Shown: positions 1 through 4,980 of the stretch, in pieces | How positions within the stretch are numbered: the first letter of the stretch is position 1 | Layout of the letters: the number at the start of each line of letters is the position of its first letter | NCBI GenBank assembly: GCA_937864085.1 | Contig: CALMIH010000171.1 | Span: 1-5,410, forward strand | Origin: an uncultured Chloroflexota bacterium | GTDB taxonomy: Bacteria > Chloroflexota > Limnocylindria > Limnocylindrales > Limnocylindraceae | Length of the DNA: 5,410 bases | Direction: 5' to 3' | Notes under the pieces: generated by a model | Told to the model about the DNA's origin: nothing | Databases searched by the model: none | Seen by the model: the letters and a program-made list of their open reading frames with translations, nothing else | Made by a program: the position numbers and the translations under genes

Positions 1-408
1 GTGGCAACTCTTCGGATGGAGGAAGGCGACCGGCCCCTCAACACCCTCAACCGCCACTACGTTGATCAGTTGAATCCCCGTGGCTGCGAGTCGCTGCAGC
101 TCTGCATCAATGTCGGCGACCTCTAAGCAGAGGTGGTGAAAGCCCTCACCTTTTGTCTCGAGGAAGCGCGCGACGCCGCTCGTACTGTTCGTTGGCGCCA
201 CAAGTTCAATCTTAGAGTCACCCGCGGTGAGAAAGGCGATGCGCACCTCTTGTGACGGGACATCGGCGATCTGTTCGAGCGGCAGGCCGAGCACCTCAGC
301 GTGGAATTTCACAGCGGCATCGAGATCGCGCACGACCGTGGCGACGTGATGAATACGACCGTTGATTGGGAGGCCGCCTAGTCCGACCTCATGCTGCGCC
401 GCGCTCAT
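1..408 (-). CDS. mce: Methylmalonyl-CoA epimerase, 3'-truncated by window edge
   Basis: Interconverts (2R)- and (2S)-methylmalonyl-CoA in the cytoplasm, feeding the mutase encoded just upstream. All 136 visible codons are open and the frame runs off the left edge. It is a vicinal-oxygen-chelate (glyoxalase fold) protein: RIHHVATVVRDLDAAVKF at residues 18-35, KIELVAP at 66-72, GEGFHHLCLEV at 87-97 and FLHPKS at 129-134. By alignment from memory with characterised epimerases, metal ligands would be H21, Q53 and H92. The fourth, the Glu that follows HPKS-x-x-GVL, falls outside the window. The family is usually about 135-150 residues, so only a short tail is missing. The ATG shares the ATGA overlap (405-408) with the mutase stop, and only a weak GAGAG lies 11 bases upstream, so translational coupling is likely. 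VOC folds have many functions; the mutase neighbour and the HPKS motif settle the assignment. Confidence 0.92.
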   Translation of the reverse strand, partial: MSAAQHEVGLGGLPINGRIHHVATVVRDLDAAVKFHAEVLGLPLEQIADVPSQEVRIAFLTAGDSKIELVAPTNSTSGVARFLETKGEGFHHLCLEVADIDAELQRLAATGIQLINVVAVEGVEGPVAFLHPKSCH

Positions 409-2009
409 AGAACGAGTGACTCTCGATACTCGCCCCAGATCTCGCGCAGCGCGCCGCTGATCTCGCCAACGGTGAGCCCAGCCTTTACTCCGTCAATCAG
501 GAGCGGCATCAGGTTGGCACTCCCCTTCGCCGCCGCTTGAATCGCGGTGAGCGCCGCAGCGGCTGCAGCCGCGTTTCGTGCTGCGCGGAATGCTGTGAGT
601 GAGGCGACCTGCTCCTTCTCGCGCGCCGGATCGATGCGTGCGATCGGCGGCGTGCTCACCTCTTCGTCAACAAATCGGTTCACACCGACAATCACACGAT
701 CGCCGCGCTCCACTTCGCGCTGATATGCGAAGGCGGCATCCTGAATGGCACGTTGTGGGAAGCCGGCAGAGATTGCGGCAACGGCGCCGCCGAGCCGATC
801 TGTCTCAGCGATCAGTTCCAGCGCTTCGGCTTCAATCTTGTCGGTGAGCGCTTCAATCGCCCAACTTCCACCGAGTGGATCAACTGTTCCAATAACGCCC
901 GCTTCGTGCGCAAGGACCTGTTGTGTTCGCAGTGCGAGACGCGCCGACTCTTCTGTTGGTAGCGCGAGCGCTTCATCTTTCCCGTTGACGTGCAGGCTCT
1001 GCGCGCCGCCGAAGATTGCAGCAAGCGCCTGATACGCAGCGCGCACCACATTGTTGTCAATCGATTGCGCCGTCAGCGCAGATCCTGCGGTCTGAACATG
1101 GAATCGGCAGTGGAGCGACTTCTCACTCTTCGCACCGAATCGTTCGCGCATCAGTCGCGCCCAGATCCTCCGCGCAGCGCGGAACTTTGCCGTCTCCTCC
1201 AAGATGTCGGTCCAGGCGGCGAAGAAGAAGGAGAGGCGCGGCCCGATCGCGTCCACCTTCATGCCGCGCGCAATCGCCGCGTCTACATACGCGATCGCAT
1301 CGGCGAAGGTGAAGGCGAGCTCCTGCGCGGCGGTCGCCCCCGCCTCGCGCATGTGATAGCCAGAGATGCTGATCGTGTTCCACTTCGGCAGCTCGGCGCT
1401 GCACCACTCAAACACGTCGGTGATCAGGCGCATCGACGGCTCTGGCGGAAAGATGTAGGTGCCGCGTGCGATGTACTCCTTCAGCACATCGTTCTGCGTT
1501 GTCCCGGCGAGCGCGCTGCGCGGCACCCCCTGACGCTCAGCAACCGCAACGTAGAGGGCGAGCAGGATCGGCGCGGTGGAATTGATCGTCATTGAGGTCG
1601 AGACCTTGTCGAGCGGGATCCCAGCGAAGAGCTGCTCCATGTCGGCGAGCGAGTCGATCGCCACCCCGACGCGCCCCACCTCCCCCTCCGCCTCAGGGGC
1701 GTCAGAGTCGTAGCCCATCTGGGTCGGCAGGTCGAAGGCGACCGAGAGTCCCGTCTGTCCCTGCTCCAGGAGGTAGCGGTAGCGGGCGTTCGACTCTCGG
1801 GCGGTAGAGAAGCCGGCGTACTGGCGCATCGTCCAGAGGCGGCCGCGGTACATCGTTGACTGGACGCCACGGGTGTATGGGTACGCCCCAGCCGCCCCAA
1901 TCTCAGCCTCTCGGCGACCCGTCGCGCTCTCTGGGCCGTACTCCTGGGCGAGCGGGATTCCAGAGCTGGTCGTCGTCCGCGCCGCCTCTCGCTCCCCGTC
2001 TCCCGCCAT
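405..2009 (-). CDS. mutA: Methylmalonyl-CoA mutase, large (catalytic barrel) subunit
   Basis: Catalyses the adenosylcobalamin-dependent rearrangement between (R)-methylmalonyl-CoA and succinyl-CoA. The 534 residues cover the substrate-binding TIM barrel only. Hallmarks are PYTRGVQSTMYRGRLWTMRQ (44-63), GLSVAFDLPTQMGYDSD (87-103), STSMTINSTA (137-146), TQNDVLKEY (171-179), ISGYHMREAGA (215-225) and GTVDPLGGSW (374-383). With a constant offset of 25 from Propionibacterium shermanii numbering, the pocket residues Tyr89, Thr195, Gln197, Arg207 and His244 correspond to Y64, T170, Q172, R182 and H219. Tyr and Arg at the first and fourth of these mark methylmalonyl-CoA mutase; isobutyryl-CoA mutase has Phe and Gln. 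There is no C-terminal B12 domain (no DxHxxG), so a separate small subunit is required, as in archaeal-type two-subunit enzymes. The start is the only option: an in-frame TAG lies at 2031-2033, and a run of seven G stands two bases before the ATG. A seven-alanine run sits at 480-486. Confidence 0.97.
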   Translation of the reverse strand: MAGDGEREAARTTTSSGIPLAQEYGPESATGRREAEIGAAGAYPYTRGVQSTMYRGRLWTMRQYAGFSTARESNARYRYLLEQGQTGLSVAFDLPTQMGYDSDAPEAEGEVGRVGVAIDSLADMEQLFAGIPLDKVSTSMTINSTAPILLALYVAVAERQGVPRSALAGTTQNDVLKEYIARGTYIFPPEPSMRLITDVFEWCSAELPKWNTISISGYHMREAGATAAQELAFTFADAIAYVDAAIARGMKVDAIGPRLSFFFAAWTDILEETAKFRAARRIWARLMRERFGAKSEKSLHCRFHVQTAGSALTAQSIDNNVVRAAYQALAAIFGGAQSLHVNGKDEALALPTEESARLALRTQQVLAHEAGVIGTVDPLGGSWAIEALTDKIEAEALELIAETDRLGGAVAAISAGFPQRAIQDAAFAYQREVERGDRVIVGVNRFVDEEVSTPPIARIDPAREKEQVASLTAFRAARNAAAAAAALTAIQAAAKGSANLMPLLIDGVKAGLTVGEISGALREIWGEYRESLVL

Positions 2010-2052
2010 GACCCCCCCGTTGTTGCATCTCTATTTGTTACAGCGGCGGTCA

Positions 2053-2090
2053 CCCCACCGGTCCCTCAGATTCTCCCACACCCCCACCCC
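2053..2090 (-). other. G-rich tract, possible G-quadruplex
   Basis: Read on the minus strand, this stretch has five runs of three or more G: GGGG (2090-2087), GGGGG (2085-2081), GGG (2077-2075), GGG (2065-2063) and GGGG (2056-2053), with loops of 1, 3, 9 and 6 bases. The nine-base loop makes it an imperfect match to the standard G3+N1-7 rule. It lies 44-81 bases upstream of the mutA start codon on the mutA coding strand, so it could fold in the promoter DNA or in a 5' leader. Confidence 0.4.
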
Positions 2091-2200
2091 GCCAGACAGC
2101 CGTATGGAGAGAGGCAGCCATGTGGGCACTTCGCCCGTGCGACGTCCGTGTACGCAGACAGCGCACAGACGCCGCTACGAACAAAGACAAGGGGGTAGGA

Positions 2201-2229
2201 TGCGCAAGGCGCACAGGCGGCACACCGCC
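2201..2229 (+). repeat. Two tandem short inverted repeats in the parA leader
   Basis: TGCGC-AAG-GCGCA (2201-2213) is followed after two bases by GGCGG-CACA-CCGCC (2216-2229). Both have perfect five-base arms. They end nine bases before the GGAGG of the parA ribosome binding site. They could form small RNA hairpins in the leader or be half-sites for a regulator; ParA-family partition operons are often autoregulated. Five-base arms arise easily by chance in GC-rich DNA. Confidence 0.35.
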
Positions 2230-2238
2230 AGCGCCCGC

Positions 2239-2246
2239 GGAGGGAG
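2239..2246 (+). promoter_or_regulatory. parA ribosome binding site
   Basis: GGAGGGAG lies in front of ATG 2251, with seven bases between the GGAGG core (2239-2243) and the start. It decides between this ATG and in-frame upstream starts such as ATG 2200, which would add 17 arginine-rich residues not expected in the family and has no such site at a proper distance. Confidence 0.85.
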
Positions 2247-2250
2247 TTAC

Positions 2251-3024
2251 ATGGGGAAGGTCATTGCGGTCGCCAACCAGAAGGGTGGCGTCGGAAAGAC
2301 GACCACGGTCGTCAACCTCGCTGGAGCGCTCGCTGAGCGCGGCCTGAAGGTGCTCGCCATCGACATGGATGCCCAGGCAAACCTGACCGCTGGGCTCGGC
2401 TTCAATCTCGCCGATGTCTCCCGCTCAACTGCTGACGTCCTCGTCTCGCAGGAGCGCTCTATGGCACCGATCATCCTGCACAGCGACTTCCCCGGCATCC
2501 ACGTTGCCCCCGCCACCCTCGACCTCGCCTCGGCCGAAGTCGACCTCTTCAACGCGATGGGGCGTGAGTACGCGCTGCGCGAGGCGCTCGATGACGGCAC
2601 GCGTAGCGCCTACGACTACATCCTCATCGACTGCCCACCAACGCTCGGCCTTCTCACGATCAATGGGCTCGTGGCGGCGGATGCGGTGATCATCCCTGTG
2701 CAGGCGCAGTACTACGCGCTGAAGGGGTTGAAGAACTTGCTCAACGTGGTGAAGACGATCCACTCCAAGCTGAACAAGGACCTCACCGTACTGGGACTCC
2801 TCCCCACCTTCGTTGATCAGCGCACCGTGCTCGGCAAGGAGATGCTCGCCGAGATGCAGGGCTACGCCGATGCGCCAGTGTTTAAGACAATCATCGGCTC
2901 AACGGTGCGCCTCGGCGAAGCGCCACTCACCGGGAAGCCGATCACCGTGTATGCGCCAGTCTCCGACGCAGCGGAGATGTATCGCGAGTTAGCAGCGGAG
3001 GTGATCGCACGTGGCCAAGCCTGA
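2251..3024 (+). CDS. parA: Chromosome-partitioning ATPase ParA (Soj type)
   Basis: A deviant Walker-A ATPase that, with ParB-parS complexes, drives segregation of replicated DNA by ATP-dependent binding to the nucleoid. It has 257 residues, close to small chromosomal Soj proteins (about 250), with no N-terminal DNA-binding domain. The deviant Walker A KGGVGKTT is at 11-18 (signature lysine K11, catalytic-loop lysine K16). DMDAQANLT is at 38-46, with the D40 region acting as the catalytic switch. Walker B ILIDCPP is at 124-130 (D127), and the C-terminal VRLGEAP loop at 219-225. The start at MGKVIAVANQKGG matches the usual family start, and a GGAGG site supports it. The usual IPRNVRLSEAP segment here reads IGSTVRLGEAP. 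It overlaps parB by 14 bases. MinD is unlikely, because there is no C-terminal amphipathic membrane helix and parB follows directly. Confidence 0.96.
   Translation: MGKVIAVANQKGGVGKTTTVVNLAGALAERGLKVLAIDMDAQANLTAGLGFNLADVSRSTADVLVSQERSMAPIILHSDFPGIHVAPATLDLASAEVDLFNAMGREYALREALDDGTRSAYDYILIDCPPTLGLLTINGLVAADAVIIPVQAQYYALKGLKNLLNVVKTIHSKLNKDLTVLGLLPTFVDQRTVLGKEMLAEMQGYADAPVFKTIIGSTVRLGEAPLTGKPITVYAPVSDAAEMYRELAAEVIARGQA
2997..3006 (+). promoter_or_regulatory. Extended Shine-Dalgarno for parB inside parA
   Basis: GGAGGTGATC is complementary to the conserved 3' end of bacterial 16S rRNA (GATCACCTCC) over ten bases. Nine bases separate the GGAGG core from GTG 3011. It lies in the last codons of parA and fixes the GTG as the parB start, giving the 14-base overlap. 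Confidence 0.85.
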
Positions 3025-4075
3025 TTTTCGCGCAGCGGCAAGCCAGCGCCTCTCACAGGAGGAGAAGCTCCGCGACTCCGTCCTCTCGCTCCTCAAGCCA
3101 GAAGGCGAACAGCACGATCGCGCCGTCCGCCAGATCGCCGTTGACCGCATCACGCCGAATCCAAAGCAGCCGCGCATCGCCGCCGACCCAGCGGCACTTG
3201 CAGACCTCACGGCGAGCATCCGCGAGCATGGCGTCCTCCAGCCGATCCTCGTACGCCCGCTCGAACGCGGCCGCTACGAGATCGTTGCTGGTGAGCGTCG
3301 CTGGCGCGCCGTTACCGCACTCGCCCTCGCCCTGATCCCCGCGATCATTGAGGAGATGAGCGACGAGCAGGCGATTGAGATTGCCGTCATTGAGAACCTG
3401 CAGCGCGAGAACCTCTCGCCACTCGACGAGGCGGCGATCTTCGCGCGCATGACGAGCGAGCTCGGCTACAGCATCCGCAAGCTCGCCAACAAGCTCGGCA
3501 AAGATAAGGGCTACATTGAGAATCGTCTCCGACTTGTCGCCGCGCCGGCTGATGTGCGCGCCCTCGTTGCCGAACGCTCCGACACGATCAGTCACGCCTA
3601 TGAACTGATGAAGATTGATGACCCTGCACGTCGCGCCGAACTCGCAGCACAGATCGCGCGCGGCGAGCTCTCACTTGCGCGACTGAAGGAGGCTGTCCGT
3701 GGAGAGAGCGAGCACCCAAGCCTCGGCGCACCAGCAGTGGCTCCTGCCGCAGCTGCAACCCCAACTCCGTTTTCCGTTGATACACCAGCACCAGCCCAGA
3801 CGCAGGTCTTCGCGCCGATCATTGAGGCGACGCCGCTCGCCAACGCCCCACTCCGTGCGGCGATACCTGCGGCAAGTGACGCGGGTCTCACCGCCGCACG
3901 CGAGTCACTCGGTAACGCCATTGAAGAGCTCGCCACCATCCTTCATGCGATCGATCGCGCAGACGGCTCTGTCAAGTTGAACCACCTTGATCGCACCAAC
4001 ATGGCGAAGTGGTTGCAGATCGCGCGCAACAAGCTGGATAACCTCGCCGCAATCCTCCGCCAGAAGGGCGAATAG
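3011..4075 (+). CDS. parB: Chromosome-partitioning protein ParB (Spo0J-like CTPase clamp)
   Basis: A parS-binding centromere protein that uses CTP to load and slide on DNA and activates ParA. It has 354 residues with a GTG start set by a strong ribosome binding site. Domain order: a charged N-terminal extension (1-44); the ParB N-terminal CTP-binding domain with PNPKQPR (49-55), HGVLQPILVR (73-82), C-motif 1 GERRWRA (94-100) and C-motif 2 ENLQREN (128-134); then the central DNA-binding domain, with the helix-turn-helix near YSIRKLANKLGKDKGYIENR (153-172) and following helices to about 230. After that come an Ala/Pro-rich linker (about 233-290) and a predicted helical tail (292-354). The tail lacks the KKGGKIxIxYYSEEDLxR pattern common to Spo0J dimerisation domains. 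CTP-binding motifs look intact. It is co-transcribed with parA and ends in a convergent junction with the next gene. Confidence 0.95.
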   Translation: MAKPDFRAAASQRLSQEEKLRDSVLSLLKPEGEQHDRAVRQIAVDRITPNPKQPRIAADPAALADLTASIREHGVLQPILVRPLERGRYEIVAGERRWRAVTALALALIPAIIEEMSDEQAIEIAVIENLQRENLSPLDEAAIFARMTSELGYSIRKLANKLGKDKGYIENRLRLVAAPADVRALVAERSDTISHAYELMKIDDPARRAELAAQIARGELSLARLKEAVRGESEHPSLGAPAVAPAAAATPTPFSVDTPAPAQTQVFAPIIEATPLANAPLRAAIPAASDAGLTAARESLGNAIEELATILHAIDRADGSVKLNHLDRTNMAKWLQIARNKLDNLAAILRQKGE

Positions 4076-4107
4076 CCCGAACCCTCGCCGACCACTAGAG
4101 CGGTGGC

Positions 4108-4121
4108 GCGCGAGATCGCGC
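4108..4121. terminator. Weak hairpin at the convergent parB junction
   Basis: GCGCG-AGAT-CGCGC is a perfect five-base-pair stem with a four-base loop, in the 45-base gap between convergent genes and touching the stop codon of the minus-strand gene. There is no T tract on either side, so it is not a standard intrinsic terminator. It could slow polymerase from both sides or be incidental. Confidence 0.25.
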
Positions 4122-4489
4122 TAGATGTAGACGACCTCCTCGAAGGTCGCGACCAGGAAGTTGATCAGTCGATCGCGGCCGAGCTTCGGCTCGTAGGCGC
4201 GGATCCCCGGCACGAAGGCCCAGAGCGCCACGGCGGGGAAGATCAGCTGTCCCTCAGCATCGCGCCCCATCGTTGCGGCGGCACCACCGCCAAGGGTGAA
4301 GGCGCCAGCGAGCGCATCGTCATCAAGGCCGGTTGCCTTGCTCAACTCATGCACTGACTGCACCACACCCCTCCGCTTGGCGATATCGCGGAGTGATCCG
4401 GCAACCCAGGCGTCAAGCTGTGCGTCGTCCTGCGCAGCGAGTTTGGTGCGGTAGGTGGCGGGGGTTTCGCTGAGGCCTGTGCCAACCAT
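4121..4489 (-). CDS. Conserved-looking small protein of unknown function
   Basis: I do not recognise this 122-residue protein. It is a convincing gene: AGGAGG (4495-4500) lies five bases before the ATG, composition is normal for a soluble protein, and the gap to the tRNA is only 37 bases. The N-terminal half (about 15-70) looks helical and mixed-charge; residues 46-64 (VHELSKATGLDDDALAGAF) have the rhythm of a helix-turn-helix, though no family match is claimed. A Gly/Ala-rich turn (68-74, GGGAAAT) leads to a hydrophobic segment, LIFPAVALWAFVPGIRAYEP (81-100), which is probably too broken by prolines for a clear membrane span. The C-terminus, RDRLINFLVATFEEVVYI, is amphipathic. There is no signal peptide. 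It sits directly downstream of tRNA-Asn and may be co-transcribed with it. It converges on parB. Confidence 0.85.
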   Translation of the reverse strand: MVGTGLSETPATYRTKLAAQDDAQLDAWVAGSLRDIAKRRGVVQSVHELSKATGLDDDALAGAFTLGGGAAATMGRDAEGQLIFPAVALWAFVPGIRAYEPKLGRDRLINFLVATFEEVVYI

Positions 4490-4526
4490 CTGGTCCTCCT
4501 GCCGCTCAATACAGAATCAATGTTGC

Positions 4527-4601
4527 TGGCTCCGGCGGTAGGGCTCGAACCTACGACCTAGCGGTTAACAGCCGCCCGCTCTACCACTGAGCTACGCCGG
4601 A
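4527..4601 (-). tRNA. tRNA-Asn (anticodon GTT), CCA encoded
   Basis: A complete cloverleaf reads from 4601 down. The acceptor TCCGGCG pairs with CGCCGGA, all seven positions Watson-Crick. The D stem is GCTC/GAGC. The anticodon stem GGCGG/CCGCT has one G-T pair, with loop CTGTTAA giving anticodon GTT at 4569-4567. The T arm GTAGG/CCTAC has loop TTCGAGC. The discriminator is G (4530), normal for tRNA-Asn, and CCA is encoded at 4529-4527. It decodes AAC and AAU. It lies 45 bases after the small membrane-protein gene and 37 bases before the next gene, all on one strand. No repeat flanking the tRNA suggests an integration site. Confidence 0.98.
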
Positions 4602-4646
4602 ACAGGTCAGCAGCGCGAGGCTGCCGAGGGCGAAATGGTAGCAGGG

Positions 4647-4934
4647 TCAGCGTTGACGAGAGGGATCGCCGCGCTCCTCGCCCGCCCCTCGGGCGCGGCG
4701 GGCACGGTTCCGCTCTTCGCGGAGTTGCATGGCGTTGGCACCAATGTTGAAGAGCCTGCGGCGCAGCCAAGTTGCGTAGAAGAGGGGCCCAATGATCGGC
4801 AGGCCGATCACTGGGAGTACCGACCAGAAGAGCGGACGCGGGATCCCTGGGATCTCGTCCATGTCTCGAATAACGCGCAGGGCTGGTAGCCACCAAACGG
4901 CGACTACCAGCCCCAGGACGATTAGATCGTCCAC
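4647..4934 (-). CDS. Small two-helix membrane protein, PLDc_N-like
   Basis: A 95-residue protein with two hydrophobic spans, residues 3-22 (DLIVLGLVVAVWWLPALRVI) and about 34-57 (WSVLPVIGLPIIGPLFYATW). A highly basic, Arg/Glu-rich tail follows (58-95), rich in RRAR and REER patterns. The second span, with an aromatic residue, then LPxIGPLxY and arginines, resembles the short PLDc_N (phospholipase D N-terminal) membrane domain found at the front of cardiolipin synthases and as stand-alone small proteins; that similarity is an inference from pattern. By the positive-inside rule the tail should be cytoplasmic. The start is GTG, 46 bases after the EIIC stop, with a weak GGCGGA upstream; an internal ATG at residue 25 would lose the first span. 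Possibly in one transcript with the EIIC gene. Function unknown. Confidence 0.75.
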   Translation of the reverse strand: MDDLIVLGLVVAVWWLPALRVIRDMDEIPGIPRPLFWSVLPVIGLPIIGPLFYATWLRRRLFNIGANAMQLREERNRARRARGAGEERGDPSRQR

Positions 4935-4980
4935 GCGTTTCCGCCTAAGCCCAGAGAGCCGAGACGGATTGGATCACGAG

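Larger units (their letters stand above)
2010..2250. promoter_or_regulatory. Divergent intergenic region between mutA and parA
   Basis: These 241 bases separate two divergent operons and must carry, or lie near, promoters for both. I see no convincing -35/-10 pair in either direction. On the plus strand a GGGTAGGAT element at 2193-2201 resembles an extended -10 but lacks a matching -35. The mutA side is strongly C-rich on the plus strand (G-rich on the mutA coding strand). The parA side has two short inverted repeats ahead of the ribosome binding site. Short open frames here, including one starting at 2120, show no protein-like character. Confidence 0.55.

Noticed and set aside
990..1595. Long plus-strand open frame opposite mutA
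   Set aside because: An arginine-rich shadow of the mutA coding strand with no recognisable motif; GC-rich codon use on the other strand explains it.
1873..2250. N-terminal extension of parA from an upstream in-frame ATG
   Set aside because: It would overlap mutA, reads as low-complexity Arg/Pro/Ser-rich sequence, and ignores the good ribosome binding site at the family-typical start at 2251.
2120..2347. Plus-strand open frame starting in the intergenic region
   Set aside because: It runs into parA in another frame, is Arg/Thr/Ser-rich and has no ribosome binding site.
3008..3013. CACGTG core at the parA/parB overlap, as a parS site
   Set aside because: Only the six-base core of TGTTTCACGTGAAACA is present; the flanking arms (TCG before, GCC after) do not match and are not symmetric.
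3947..3958. Perfect 12-base palindrome GCGATCGATCGC inside parB
   Set aside because: One or two 12-base palindromes are expected by chance in a window of this size and composition, and it lies in well-conserved coding frame. It contributes two sites to the GATC count only.
4527..4601. tRNA-Asn as an attachment site for an integrated element
   Set aside because: No partial duplication of the tRNA 3' end, integrase gene or compositional break is visible within the window.
4602..4646. Dedicated tRNA promoter (TACCAT-like -10 on the minus strand)
   Set aside because: No -35 at proper spacing; the match to a -10 is too weak to call.
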